From Coprinellus micaceus (taxonomy: Eukaryota > Basidiomycota > Agaricomycetes > Agaricales > Psathyrellaceae), in contig OX596345.1 of the NCBI GenBank assembly GCA_951394405.1, forward strand, positions 2,232,001-2,296,000: a stretch of 64,000 bases of DNA. Reading direction: 5' to 3'. The notes under the pieces are model-generated. The model was not told where the DNA came from. It saw only the letters and a list, made by a program, of their open reading frames with translations, and ran no database searches. Position 1 is the stretch's first letter. Each line of letters begins with the position of its first letter. The position numbers were made by a program, and so were the translations under genes. This document shows positions 1 to 12,021 of the stretch, piece after piece.

Positions 1-610
1 AGCGGGATTCCCGTTTTGCGCGTCCGCATCAAGGTAGCTCGAACCTAGCTCGAGCTCTCCTAGTCGAGCTCCCGGATTTGGGCGTGAGGACGGCCTCGAG
101 GTGAACTCGGATCGAGCTAACTCGAACTCGCAGCAGCACTGCAAGACCCTTTCGTACGCGATGCCCAACAACTCACGTGGCACTCGCGCTCGCGACCTGC
201 CTCATTTTGGAAGACCTGGATGCTAGCCTTTTAGGCCGTCCCTCATCTGGTCTGTAAATGTGCATCAGACCGGAAGGATATGAAGGTCATGGTCATGGTT
301 TCGCCCGCATGCTAGCGGCTGATTAAACCTTACAGACGCCCGACAGAAAAGCCCCGGCATCTCAGTCTTATTCACCGGACTCCGAAAGGAGAGGGCATGA
401 ACCAAAAGCTTAGCCGGCTGCCTAGAAAAATGTCTCGGAGGGGCCAGTGGAGTCGTAAATATAAATGAAACATGGGTGAAATTCAAAAAGTGGAGAGACA
501 TAGTACGATAATATTTATGAGTGAGCTGAGCGCTGATCTGATGAGAAGATACATGCTATCGACGAGTAAGTACCATACTATTCTAGGGCATCCATTTACC
601 AAACCGTGAC
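1..610. other. no gene seen
   Basis: Open frames are short (78 codons or fewer), overlap on both strands and resemble nothing I know. I see no RNA gene or clear repeat. Confidence 0.4.
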
Positions 611-1367
611 TCAAGTTTCGGAAATTCGCACATTGCAGCGATGGGTGCTGCATCTGTCTGCGAACACGTAGCGCTGACAGACGCTGCATCGACGGAATAT
701 CCTACGGAATTGGCTCCGGGTGATGCCATGCCCATTGGAGTGGCACAAACGGCGGAGAAGCCTTGTATTCGAAAGTCCTTGGCGGCGAGGTTGGAAGCGA
801 GTGACGCGACGCGCTTGGGGCAAAGCACGTTCGACTCTGCGGCCTTAGCAACAAACGTAATTTGTATCACGGCGTGGTTGAGAGGTAGTGAACGTGAACT
901 CACTTCGACGCCTGCGGGGGACAATGTGACCGGGTCTTGGAGCCGCCCTGAATGGGGCTTGGGTAGCTGTCCATGGGAGAGGATGTAATTAGAATGCATG
1001 TTTAATGTGTCGAGAAAGATGAGCGACGAACCCTCTTCATCACTAGTCTCTCCTTGATCGATGAGGTTTATGATGTGACGAGTCCTGGGAGGTGCCCTGA
1101 AGAGGGCTTGAAGAGCTGTTCATGGGGGAGGAGGGAGTCAGGACGCATGTTTAACGCGTCGAGAAATATGAGTGACGAACCTTGAGAGATCTCTTCCTCA
1201 GTCATCTGTCCTCGCCCATCGAAACCTATCATCGCGGAAACCGAATCAGGATACATACTCAATAGGTTGGGGGAAGCAATTAACGAACCCTCTTCATCAC
1301 TGGTCTCTCGTTGATCGACGACGTGCGTGGTATCCATGGCAGGTGGTGGGATTTCGGGCGTGGTCAT
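611..1367 (-). pseudogene. decayed copy of the Cys/His-module family
   Basis: On the minus strand, about 823-611 encodes a stretch ending in GITRSQF, then CSVC, eleven residues and HRC. It lines up with the intact gene at 37602-38298, including the upstream FQP..R..LSN segment. Upstream frames (about 1367-930) hold two diverged copies of an acidic stretch containing ETSDEEG, the kind of sequence the intact paralog has in its first exons. The second C-x2-C/H-x-C module of the intact gene is missing and the frame stops just after the first. I read this as a truncated relic with an internal duplication. An expressed gene with exons I did not resolve is possible but less likely. Confidence 0.5.
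931..1330. repeat. diverged local direct duplication
   Basis: Sequence around 947-1060 (gcatgtttaatgtgtcgaga, then gacgaaccctcttcatcact) recurs at about 1096-1185 (gcatgtttaacgcgtcgaga) and 1283-1320 (gaaccctcttcatcactggt). The second copy is interrupted by about 95 bp. It lies inside the decayed Cys/His gene and duplicates part of its acidic N-terminal coding sequence. Confidence 0.6.
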
Positions 1368-2666
1368 TTAACGTGGATATCGAGGGAGGGGGAAGTAAGG
1401 AGCCGTGTGGGGCGCCACCGAGTTCATATAGTTGAGGAGTTAGACGTCTTGACTGCGGATGGCGGCCCTCGCAGCAGGTTCACGCCACTCGAGTCAGACC
1501 GCTCGGGATACATGACTCAGTGACGGTGTTTGGGCGCTCGGCGTTCCTCGGCGGCGGCAACAAAATATCTCTTTAATCATCTCGCCCATTCTCTCTCCCA
1601 CCTCTTCAGCCCATCCTACCCCCTCAATTCTCTCTCTCCAAACCTCGATGTCACCCTCACTGAATCAAGACCCGCAGTGTGGAACTCTTGGCGCATGGAG
1701 GAGCTTCGACAGGGGGATCGGCGGGATACGGTAATTGACTAGTACTGAGCGGTAAGTTGGTGAGAAGAGACGTGGAGACGGAGGAGAGCTCGCTGGCGTG
1801 TTTCCCAAGCTTCTCAGGCTGGTACACAGAACCACGTGATGTGTCATCATCACGGCTTCAATCATTTGGGCGCTTACAGCTATTTGTTAAACGATAGACC
1901 CAGTTTCCACAAACTACAGCTTATGATATTTGTTTACTTTTGGAGCGATTGTGGGGCGCACAAACAACGTCGGTGCCCCTTTATCGGAAGGCTCTTCGGA
2001 CCCCATGCTGGCTCTCGGACCTTTCAGGCACGTTTTAACGCAGGGAAGGGTGGATAGAGCACCCCAAATTCGTCAGGAGTAACTATTCAAACTCATAGGC
2101 CGAATGAAGGGTGGTCGGCGCATCGTACACCTGTAACACCAAGCACCGGCCCTCCACCTGGCGGTCTTGGCGGGTGCGCCCTTGTTTGCGTTGCTCCAAC
2201 AGTAAACAAATATCAAATGCTGTAGTTTGGGCGAAGTGGGTCTATCGTTTTACAAATAGCTGTACTAGTAAAGCATTCTCGGACCTCACTGGGACAGTTG
2301 CCACCCGAGCTAGACCTCTATATATAAGGAAATTTAAATGAGAGTTCTTGGTATGTTTCTGTGGGGTCGCATGCACCTCCGATACCAACACGAGCTCAGT
2401 AAGGACCGCTTAAGGGACGGGTGAATCCGTTGGGATTGACCACGTCCGTGATAAGTCTGCCGCACAGAACGCTCGCCGAACACGAGGGTTCGGGAAAGTG
2501 AGTAACGGAAGACACGAATGGGACGCCTGAGCCGAGGTCGAAACAGCGGGTAGGTTACATCCTTTACTGTATCCCAACTCTATTGAAAGAGAGCACCAAG
2601 CCGAATAAAGTTGATATTGAAAAGGGGGAGAGCTGTAGTACTATATCGGGGCGGGGTACATCATCG
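1368..2666. other. no gene seen
   Basis: Only short, mutually overlapping frames (under 80 codons) without recognisable motifs. Confidence 0.35.
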
Positions 2667-3439
2667 TCATGTCATAGGGCCCCAGATAATTACTAGGTTG
2701 GGGCATTCATGACAATGAACATCAAGGCATACTCGCTCACAGGCATCGCAACGGGCAAAGAAATGGGAAAGTTCACGAGCGCTGACGCCAAAGTTTGGCT
2801 CCAATTTCGTCATCTCCGAGAAGAACTCGCCCCCCCCCCCCCAGTGTCGCTCGGAGTTGTGGCACTCGTCTGTCGCACCGATGGGAGCTGCGTCTATCCG
2901 TGAACGCGAAGCGCCCACAAACAGTACATCGGTAAGGAATGGCGCATAATTGGGCTTGGGTCAAGCCCTCTTCATCCGTGCTCCACAAACGATAGAGAAG
3001 CGCGAGGTCCAATGAGCTACGGCGACGATATTCCCGACGACGGGGATCGAAACAATGAAACCGACAAGCGCGGAGGAAGGAATGGTTGATGGGTCGACCT
3101 TAAACCATGCTCAGCCCATGGCGTACTGAGAACTAGAAGGGGGGGGAAACGCACTTTGAGGCTCTGGAACCGTCACCTGCACAGCTGGAGGTGCTGGCGA
3201 GGGCCACCGCGACTGGGCGTATTTCTCGAAGAATTTATCCAACCAGCCCATTGCAGCATCGCCAAAGGAGATCAGCGCACATTGAACGAGCCGGGAACAA
3301 GTGACAAACCTTCGTCGCTCTCTACCTCTTCTTCTTCGGACCAAGGAGTGACACCCCTTTCAGCGTCGACGCCCGTCTCGGAAGAGATGCTCCCGTCAAC
3401 CCGCAGGGTCAGCTCGGCGCTGTCAGTCGCTTGAGACAT
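2667..3439 (-). pseudogene. Cys/His two-module protein, frameshifted in a homopolymer
   Basis: The minus strand starts with ATG at 3439 and an acidic segment ending near VESDEG. A possible intron and an exon with WLDKFFEKYA follow. Then comes GLTQAQL with CTVC-x11-HRC (about 2960-2870), and about 150 nt later VSARELSHFF with CDAC-x9-HEC (about 2760-2690). This matches the domain order of the gene at 37602-38298. The two modules lie in different frames, and the switch falls in an uninterrupted run of 13 C (2830-2842). Either the gene is broken or the run length is a sequencing error. No function is known; the Cys/His spacing suggests zinc binding. Confidence 0.55.
2830..2842. repeat. 13-nt poly-C homopolymer
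   Basis: Thirteen consecutive C on the plus strand (poly-G in the gene sense). It sits exactly where the reading frame of the Cys/His protein changes. Confidence 0.9.
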
Positions 3440-4375
3440 GCTATGTGCGGCGCGGTGAGCTAGTGGTTGCTTGGGTAGGTAGGTTAGAGGGCAGGAGAAG
3501 GGCTGCCATTCCGTTCAAACAGTGAACTGACCGTCGTGATTCGGAGTCACTGACCTGGCTGCGGGAAGCTGTATGACTATGACTCGGGCAAGGACCCCAG
3601 GCGTATCGGTCACCTACGAGGAGTGACGAAGTGCGCTAGAAGGCGTGGTAGAATCTGAGGTAGGCCTCACAATTTATTGGGGAGCGACGAGAGGCGCACC
3701 ATTGTAAAGGTATCCACGCCTCATCGAAGGCGGGAGGGAGCAAGGAGATTCCAAATAAATTTCCTCACCTTCTTCTCCCTCTCCTCCTGTTGGGCTAGCG
3801 CTCTCTTCCCCCACATCACCCTTGCCAAGGCGTCCACCGGCCTCGTACCCTTCCCTCCCTTCTGGTGGCGACGGTGGCGAATATAGTCAGTCAAAGTCAA
3901 GACAGGCCACGCCAGACTCACACGTCAGGCCCGCTGCAGTGCTGAGCTCTCCTGATTTGGCACAGCCGCCGCCATCAATAGCCCGGTTGACCCGGATTGT
4001 TTTTGGTGAACGCTTCCCTTGAATTAGCTACAAACTTGAGCTAGAACTTGCAGAAATCAGTGAGAGCTGCACGGCGTTCAAAATGAGTTGTATCGCTTAT
4101 ATCCCCAAAGGCAATCTCAGTCATCTGAATCTGTACTGAAGTCAGGAAGGCTATGAAATGACGGCTTGTGACTCGTCGATTGCATTTGTTGTCCCCGGGC
4201 CATCGTGCTAGCAGATACTGGAACCCTGGGTGGTATCATGGTCAAGTATCGATCAGTGGATGTTGAACGTGGGATTTGGAGCCGATAAAATCGAAAGGGA
4301 TAGACAGACAAGACAAATAAGCCGGGTGTAAGGTGACTGGGGCAACAGACAGCGGGACAAACCCTCAAAAGTCTT
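3440..4375. other. intergenic
   Basis: It lies between the broken Cys/His gene and the cyclin gene. No frame is convincing as coding. About 300 bp next to 4376 would be cyclin 3' sequence. Confidence 0.4.
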
Positions 4376-5491
4376 CTAAAAGTTCGATGGCACAGCGAAC
4401 GCGAACATTTGGCCCCTAAGTGGGTGCATGTGCGGTAGCTCATCGACGACGGTGAAGGGCGGTGATGCACCAACGCCGTGTATCTGCGCCGAGCCGTTCT
4501 CGAGACCGATCGGGGTGTGTGAAGACGTGGGGGACATGCCAGAGTCGGCACCGTGTACCCGCGCCGTGTCGCCCTGAAAACCGATTGCGGTTCTCGGAGG
4601 CCCTGTAGTTGTGGGCGACGTTGTGTTTGAGTGGCTGGGGGATGGGATATCGGTGTGGGACGCCAATGACCAGGGCGAAGATGATCTTGGAACCCTGTGG
4701 GTTTGCTGTTCGGGACTCAGGACTGGGCATGAGGTGGGCGGGGTAGGGGAGGGTCCCAGGTGCTGGTCAAAGCCGTAGATGGTGGTCGCGGTCGTGGCCG
4801 TAGAGGAGTCGAGGACAACATGGGTGTCTGTGGAAGCGCCTCCACGAGCGCATCTTGAAACAACGCTAAGAGGATAGCTCGGATAGAGGGCTCGGTCCCG
4901 GGAAAAGTTCCTCGTAACAAACGTCTCGAAGCTTGAGAGAGTAGGGTTGTCGAAAGTGACCTTCCATCCGAGGTAGTCACACATTTCCCGTTCCATTTTA
5001 TTGATATCCTTCAACGAGAACATCCCTCGTGCGACGATAGCCCAGGACTTGTTCGAATATGTGACATCGTATATCACCTTTGAAGCAATCATGAACCCAG
5101 TTATAAACAGACGGTGGCCAGAAACCATTTTAGTATCCGGGAAGCGGGCTTTGAGGCGCTGAAGTAGCATCAAAGTGGCGAAGGTCACGGAGGGATGCAG
5201 TTTTGTCCGGTGTAGAGCATAGGCAATGAAGTGGGGAAGCTCGACCCTGGAGCTGGCAACAGAGGGCGGGTATACAGGGCAGGCGAAAAGATGCGTTAGA
5301 AAGCGGGCACACGTCCTGGCTACGGTCGCGTGGCCGTAGAAAGGGCCTTTCTTTCTATCAGTGGGTACGAGTGGCAACTGGCCACAAACACCAATGAGCT
5401 CTTGACGTAAAGCCGTCTTCGAGGGGATGGCACTTACCACCTCCGAGCCAGGAGCGGCAATGGATCGACGAGGAGCGCTGACAGTGGACAT
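4376..5491 (-). CDS. Pcl/PHO80-type cyclin (371 aa)
   Basis: Single-exon gene starting at ATG 5491. Residues about 55-185 form a cyclin box of the Pcl type: a helix with TCARFLTHLF, then HPSVTFATLMLLQRLKARFP, SGHRLFITGFMIASKV, YSNKSWA and INKMEREMCDYLGW. These are the hallmark blocks of fungal cyclins that bind PHO85-like kinases. The C-terminal half (about 190-371) is low-complexity and rich in Ser, Thr and Pro, as is common in basidiomycete members. By family, the protein should activate a cyclin-dependent kinase in cell-cycle or nutrient signalling; which Pcl subgroup it belongs to cannot be told. The frame is intact, so it is probably functional. It stands alone, with no related neighbour. 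Confidence 0.9.
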   Translation of the reverse strand: MSTVSAPRRSIAAPGSEVVSAIPSKTALRQELIGVCGQLPLVPTDRKKGPFYGHATVARTCARFLTHLFACPVYPPSVASSRVELPHFIAYALHRTKLHPSVTFATLMLLQRLKARFPDTKMVSGHRLFITGFMIASKVIYDVTYSNKSWAIVARGMFSLKDINKMEREMCDYLGWKVTFDNPTLSSFETFVTRNFSRDRALYPSYPLSVVSRCARGGASTDTHVVLDSSTATTATTIYGFDQHLGPSPTPPTSCPVLSPEQQTHRVPRSSSPWSLASHTDIPSPSHSNTTSPTTTGPPRTAIGFQGDTARVHGADSGMSPTSSHTPIGLENGSAQIHGVGASPPFTVVDELPHMHPLRGQMFAFAVPSNF

Positions 5492-7285
5492 GTGAGAGAC
5501 CCGAACAACGCTTTGTCCCCACTGCTCCTGGTCTAAACTCGATGGGATGGCGGTGGTAGGGGAGAGTCAAGGGAGAATAATACGAGCAGTGATTTGTCGT
5601 AGGGTGATGAGAGTCGGTCCGTTTCAGTCGAAGGTCTGTGACAGCGTATTATAAGACGCCGAGAAACGAAACATGTCACAGTCACCTGGGCGAATTCAGG
5701 TGGGTGTGATGGCCTCCGACATCCTGCCACTCGATGGGACGCGTATCATGAGGCGCGCCACGGGGTACTAGTATACTTGCATGGCCATTTACATCCCTCA
5801 TCTACTTACGTTCGACCCCTCAAAGTGAATATTTGCAACGTAACAAGGTAATAAATGGGCCGCTAGCGACCAAACGTATCGAGCGTGTGCTCTGTTATCC
5901 TTGCGATGGCTGCCCTGGCCATAATCAAAAGACCTTCCAATTCTCCCGGACACCCTTCTGTGTTCATCTCCTCGAAGGTTTTCACCCTGATGAGCCGCCG
6001 TTCGGCAACCTCTAGATGTCGAAGAAGGGATTTGGCGATCGCAACTCGGCGCTTACTATGTTTGGAATCGGCGCTAGGCGTAGTGGTGGGCTGAGGGGCC
6101 TCAACCCTCGCTGATGACCGTCAGCTATTACTCTGAGAGGAAGTGACGGAACTCACCACTGCTGCCCGATAGGTTCAGCAGCAACATCGCTGCGACTATG
6201 TCCGTTGTTTGGCCTTCGGCGTGGGTGTCATCGTGATTTGTGTCGCAACTTGGAATCGGCCCTCTTTCATGATAGATTGGGCCTTGCTGATACCTCCTAG
6301 GGAGTTGTCGAGGGCGAGAGGGATTTCTTCTTGTGGAAGTATACGGACAGCGTGTCTGTGGGCTCCTGAAGGTAGACTGGGAAGCGCCTGACTTCATGGC
6401 TGGTGGATAGAAATGGTGGGAAAGTTGAACTAGTGGAGACACCTTTTATTATCGAGCACGTCGCAATGCTGACTCGGATTGGAACTTGGGAGTCATCCAA
6501 TGGCTGCGCAGACCCGCAGCTGCTGAAGATTGACGTGGGGAAGGCGCAGGAGAAATTCTCGACACCAGGGAGGTCTCACGGTTCCTTGGATGTGTGAGGC
6601 GTCGGAAATGTCAAGGGTAGTATCATGGTAACATCATGCCCACTTAGTGGCACACTTCCACCTGGACTTTGCCTGTGACACCGTCGGTTCAGGACTCAGG
6701 CATTACTGATTCCCCAGGGTAGCCAAACCTCGCAAACGGGGTGGCCCTGGGTCAGCACCTCCCTAAGGTGAGGGAGGCACAAGTGACGTGCCAAGGCCCG
6801 AGAATAAAAGCGCGTACGGTGCTTGAATTGACGATAAACACTCGGATCCATGTGTCATACCAAGACTTATACATAGTCAACGGGGTCCCGGCGTAAGGAA
6901 GGTGAGCGCAGGAGAGCTGCGTAAGAGGAGACGAAAGGGCAAGAGAGGGAGCACGGCCAACACAAAGAGTGTAGCATATAGCCGGACGTGATAGCTGGAG
7001 GCGAGCAACGAAACTCGTCCGACAGCGGTTGGCTTATGCGTGACTGATGTAGGGGTGTTCGAGGGATATGCCTTCTAACTGGCCGGTTCGGCGTTGCATA
7101 CGGGTCTGAGATCCAAAAGTAAAGCATACATGCAAGGCGACGTACCTCGACTTCGGCATCGTCCTCGTCCATCCGCCTATTAAACTCCCCGTACAGCCTG
7201 CAGCAATGAGCCCTCATCAAGCGAATCTAGAAACTGCACAAACGAACGTTAGAGAGTGTGATCGTGAAAGAGGGTTTCTCTGAAC
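5492..7285. other. no confident gene
   Basis: The minus strand has overlapping frames at about 6500-6128, one ending in an Ala/Leu-rich stretch (DIVAAMLLLNLSGSSG) followed by a good GTGAGT donor. This could be one exon of an unknown gene, but I could not build a model. Another minus frame at 7220-6867 may be downstream sequence of the RMI1-like fragment. Confidence 0.3.
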
Positions 7286-7845
7286 TCATCGCACCTTGCC
7301 GCCCATTGGGGTGGCTCCGAGCTCAAAAGGCAGTTTCTCCAGCTCAATGCGCTGTAGGTCTCTGAATCCATCGCTCAGGAGGAGCTTGAGGCGCCTCCTG
7401 GGGTACTGCTCAAGATTGGGCCTTATCCAATCCAAATCTCGAAGAGTTTGTCCCTCCGGTGAGCCCGTATGAGCCATCCGATCGAGGAGGATCCTATGCT
7501 CACGGCCCTGGCGAACCCTCTCCAGACTCAGAGGACTCGCACCGATGTCGGTCAGGTGAACGAGCTCCAGCACGATAGGCCCCTCGATGAAGTCGTTCAC
7601 TTTGCGCTGGTTGATGCGATTGGGAAGCCCAGTCCCGGGTACAGCTATTTCGCTGAACGGCGCGCATCTTATCACGGAGTGGGCTTCTTGGCGATATCTT
7701 GAGATGTTAAAGTCGGGGCTGCTACCATGGGGTTCGACGAGGTCCATGCAGGTCATTCTAACCCATTCCTATGCTCCAATAAGACGGGGGTCAAAAAATA
7801 TGATGACAAGACTTGAATGCTTACCTCGGAGATGCGAGGCAAGCG
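7286..7845 (-). pseudogene. RMI1-like N-terminal domain fragment
   Basis: Two exons are visible. The first ends at 7825 and encodes YRLPRISE. A 56-nt intron (7769-7824) follows, and the second exon (7768-7295) begins EWVRMT. The order of motifs follows fungal RecQ-mediated genome instability protein 1: a proline-containing EEWV start, VPGTGLP, LELVHLTDIG, then YPRRRLKLLLSDG and LPFELGATPMGGK. RMI1 is the OB-fold partner of topoisomerase III and RecQ helicase. After the G-x-K motif the expected OB-fold strands are not found; candidate next exons give only short unrelated tails. No initiator ATG was found for the first exon. I read it as a truncated or decaying copy, but a divergent gene with unresolved ends is possible. 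Confidence 0.55.
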
Positions 7846-8371
7846 GTAACTACTCCTCGCTACTTCGGGTCATCACGCCAAGTTTGAAGGGCTGCATGCC
7901 GGTAAATGCGTTCCAGTGCGGCGCGAAGGGCGTATCCTTCTTGCAATCAAAGGGCAATGCTATTTAATTCAGCCCCGCAGTAAGTCGACTCACAGGCGTC
8001 ACAGTTGACCGTGCACGAGTACAACGGACTGCCATTTATATTTGTCGTGCTCTGACTCTGGAATCTCGCAATTCGCCATACCATGTCGGCAGTCCTACTG
8101 TCGGGCCACTGGCGCGAAGTGAGCCCTCAGGTTAGCATTCGGTGGTGGATGGAACATCAGGGCTGATTGCTTTGTGGCCTGATAACTGATTTTTCCGTAC
8201 AAAATTAAGTCCTGAAGTGTAACTATTCCTCAGTCTCCGGCTAGTAAAAATACAACTTCAACATTGTGCCGTTTCATTAGAGTGTAGGGGAATGCGCGTA
8301 TCTGAATGGCACGAGCGAAGATTCTAGCCATAGGTCCCAAGACGGACCCCGACCTCCCGCACCCTAACCGC

Positions 8372-9939
8372 CTAACCCGAGGAAGGGACATCGGCTCCAC
8401 CGTCACTTGTGCTCGTGTTCCAGAGACCCTCCTCAATGAGACGCCTACGTTCCCTGATCTTCGCAATGACAGACTCTTCGTGAATAGCCCGGGGATGGTT
8501 GATATGAGTGGGAAAAATCTGCCTGGGGGAGAACGTCAGGAGAATACAAGAGGGGAAGGGCAGTAGTAGGAGGGGTGGTACTTACTGGTTCCACCACTTC
8601 AAGAGGTCTGCTACCTCTACACTCTCATTTTCGTCTTCGAGAAGTTCTATAATGAGACTATAAAAAAATTCAGAGTCGGTGCCCGCATGAGCGGAACGGC
8701 AGAACGAGGCAGCGTCGTTCAATGCGAAGCGAACCTAACAGTATGTCGTGAGTGATGGTACTATACGAGGGGCGGTTGCGTAGCGCAGGTACGCTACCTG
8801 AGTTGCGATGTACGCAATGGAAGGGATTGTCACTGCGGTCATCCCGTGGATTCGCGCATTGCTAGAGCGCGTCGCCTTGCTAGCCGCGGCATGGACGGAG
8901 CTAGGTGATGTGAATACGTGCTTGTAGGCCTAAAGAATCGGAACTGAGCGATCAATGGTGCTGACCATTGATGAGATGGACAGTACTTACCTTGACGAGC
9001 AAAGAGCTCCTGAATAAACCATCCCATGGGTCCTTTGGATTGTATTCAAAGTAGCGGTATAAAAACCTGGGCCAAAGGTCTCCAGACGGTACCAACGCGC
9101 CACTTGCTAGGTCACGTCGGATTCTGCGAAGGTATTCAACAAATGCCACAACGGCACGATACAACGAAGCCAAAATGACGAACTTATCGTCGTTCCAGTC
9201 GAGGTTTACTGGACACAGGAGCTCCCCGGTACGGGGGTGATGGAACCCTCTGTCAGTCTTGACATTTCTTTGGATGGGTGGTGAAAGGACCTGATGAGTA
9301 GGAGTGATCCAATCCACGATTGCCACTTTGATCGACTTTGTGTCATCGGATCGAGCAGAGGAGACGCCTTTGGTTATCTGGGGTCGAATTGCATGAGCCT
9401 GTGAAACGCTTTTCGAGTGAGCAACAAACCCCACCATGTCGGCAACGTAATGTATATCCTCCGCTGTCCCTGTATTCAGCCGTTCTTCTAGTCCAGGAGA
9501 GAGCTGCAATAAGCCGTTGTAGAGGTTTTGCTCAGCTAGTTCACTGGTGGGGATAGAAGTGATCGAGAATAAGGTGTTTAGTTCTAACTGGATCACAGAT
9601 CGGAACCTACCTTTGAGGAAGATCCTCTGCTTCCAGCCTTCCTAGTTCAAGCTGCATAGTCCGGCTGATGCCGTTGGAGATAAGTGTGTGGATGCGGCAG
9701 AATGTTCTTATGGTCCGGCCAAAGTGGCGGCCATGGCCAACGAGGGGGTCCGTGCGGGAACTGGAAATAGGTAGCGGAGACGAATGAGGGCCTGTATTCG
9801 AAACGAAGGCGCAAATAAACACTGACTGTTTCTGGGCGGGGCCCCAGTGCATGGCGCTGGAAGGGGGCCGCTTGCCACGGGAGGCTGGATTCGCATTATT
9901 GGCCTGCGGTTGTGAGTTGTTGCTGGTGCCGCCCGCCAT
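8372..9939 (-). CDS. DUF6698 family protein (about 437 aa, five exons)
   Basis: Exons on the minus strand are 9939-9611, 9543-8991, 8929-8798, 8734-8586 and 8522-8372. All introns are GT-AG, the exon phases join cleanly and the total is 438 codons. The protein has a low-complexity N-terminus, then HGRHFGRTI, SPGLEERL, SSARSDDTKS and DWITP. RGFHHPRTGELLCP, DLWPRFLY and DPWDGLFRSSLLV follow, with a C-terminal KHVFTSPSSV, NARIHGMT and LLKWWNQQIFP. These blocks match the basidiomycete-expanded DUF6698 family as I know it. Its biochemical function is unknown; in many mushroom genomes it occurs in large variable copy numbers. The frame is intact through all five exons, so this copy is probably live. 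Confidence 0.85.
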
Positions 9940-12021
9940 GTTTGCGGTCGCAGATAGTAAGTCAGCGTGTTAGTTTCGGAATAGATATGTGGGGAGGCCC
10001 AGGAAGGTGAAACGAAGGCTTATATAGCATCACAAGGCCCGAACCGCAGCTGAAATGAGTCGTAGTGAGCTGCGACAGTATCATTCAGACTCGATAAAAA
10101 TCCCGGTGTCGCAGTGACTCAGGCGTGCAGTTCTTGGGCCTTCCGACAATCGGCGAGAACCTGAAGTCGAGAAATTCCACGGTGAGGGGTTCCAGTACCT
10201 CAGAGGGATGGCAGATGGAGTGGAACTCCCGCGACGAGGTCACAGGCTTGCCACCCAAGAGAACGTCAGAAAACCGTTATCCCCCCATCCTGACACTGGT
10301 TATCCACGATTGGAGAGTGGAGAGCGGACGATAGACGATGTCAGTCGATAGGGCACGGTCCTTGAAAGTCTTGAGGATGTTGGTGGTGGGGTCCGAAAGC
10401 CTCTTTCCAGGTGAGCCTAGGTGTCTGATGTATTGTGATGTCAGGCCACCATGTGCCGTCCTGCAAGAGTTTCTGGTCGGACGGACGGATCGAGCCAAAC
10501 GGTCGTGTAAATGAGGCTGGGGGTGCGAGAGCCAGCACCGGGGTCGCCTCACGACTCGTCATTGAGCATCTCCTGCTTTCGTGATATGCTGAGACTTCTA
10601 CGACCTTACACGGCGGAGAAAGGAACCAGAGGTGAGCGGGATATCTGGAGCATCGCAGACTGATGCCGAAGGTTCAGAGCCCAGATGGTGAAGAGCTGGG
10701 ACATCCGATCGGTGGTACGATATAACGAAAGGTCGACTTTTACGCTGATGCTTTCGGGTCAGGCAGGGCTCTTCCAATCAAAAACTGGGATATATAGTGC
10801 TGAACTATACTCAGCGAGGTGCCCAGGACTTACACGAGAGGTCGGTTGGTATGTGGCTGTCGCTCCGACCTAGTTCAGTATGCACTTGTTGGAGGCTATG
10901 TCTAGAGTACCATAGGAAAGGTCAAATGCAAGCGGCGCGGAACAATTGAACAGGTCCTTGAGCGTGCCTCCAATCTCTTCCAAGCCTCCTGGTGACTTGC
11001 GGACTCGGAGGATTCCCGGTCCTAGGCGGCTTTCCTGAACCGGTCACCTTGCAGTTGTGGTGCACCCTCGCGCTAAAGCGCTGGAGAGAGATTTTGAAGC
11101 GATCGGCGCTGAGGAGCGGCACCGTGACCATGGAGAAAAGGGAAGGGTGGTGTGTGTGTGTGTGTGTGTGTGTGTGACGTTCCAAGATGGAGTGGTGGTG
11201 GCTTGTGATGTTGAATCAGGTCCAGGCTTCTGCAATAGACTCCGTTCCACGTGGTCCCACCGTGACAGCATCCATGTCAGCAGTGGTGGTCAGCACAAGG
11301 TCAGTACGTGCTGGCCTCTTGTACCATGGTCCTTGAGGATTTCACTCAGGGTTCACCTCGGGTTCACCTGGAGAAGGTATGAGAGCTCCAATTTAAATAT
11401 CATAGGTCAACCTAGATTCAACAGTTCCGTTTGCTAAGTAATAGCGAGTTCTCATTGTTCCACGCAACTCGGCAATGCGCCAACCACAATCACCTCATAA
11501 TGCGAGTATCCATTCTCTACTGCCAAACACCGCTGAGATACCCAGCTCCCATATGTCCGAGCGCTTGCAGCCGCCATTCCGTTCGGGGCGGAAAGGAGTG
11601 GCTCGGGCCATGGAACGAACGGGAGGCATAACCCCACTTGTGTGCCCAGCGTTCCGGCGACGACGAACTCTGCCACCGTGGTCACCTCCCTCGCTACTCT
11701 TCGATGTCGCCCCCCTCGCTTTCCGTCTGCTTGAACTCGTTATTGTCTTCCACTCAAACTCGTTAATTGAGCTGGCTAGGCTGTCGGTAGCGGCGATGGT
11801 GCTAACAGCGGATAACCCCAGGAGCTACTGGACCATGCCGTGGAGACCTTTGACCATCCGGGTCCCTATGGCTTGTCAGCGTCAAGGTCGCGGTCCTCGG
11901 GTCGTCTATAACAGACCCCTTGGATATCGCCAGGCCTCTCCTCGCCATCGGATTTTCCGGTATGACGATTAGGGGGATTTGGGCCCCAGGTGTGTTGTGG
12001 AGGTAACGGGACGGAGATACT
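9940..12021. other. no confident gene; one microsatellite
   Basis: This holds a (TG)n microsatellite at about 11150-11176. A minus-strand frame at 10562-10341 (73 codons, containing KLLQDGTWWPD) and a plus frame at 11475-11972 look unconvincing and match nothing I know. Confidence 0.35.

Noticed and set aside
11150..11176. (TG)n run as a regulatory element
   Set aside because: An ordinary dinucleotide microsatellite with no gene model nearby.
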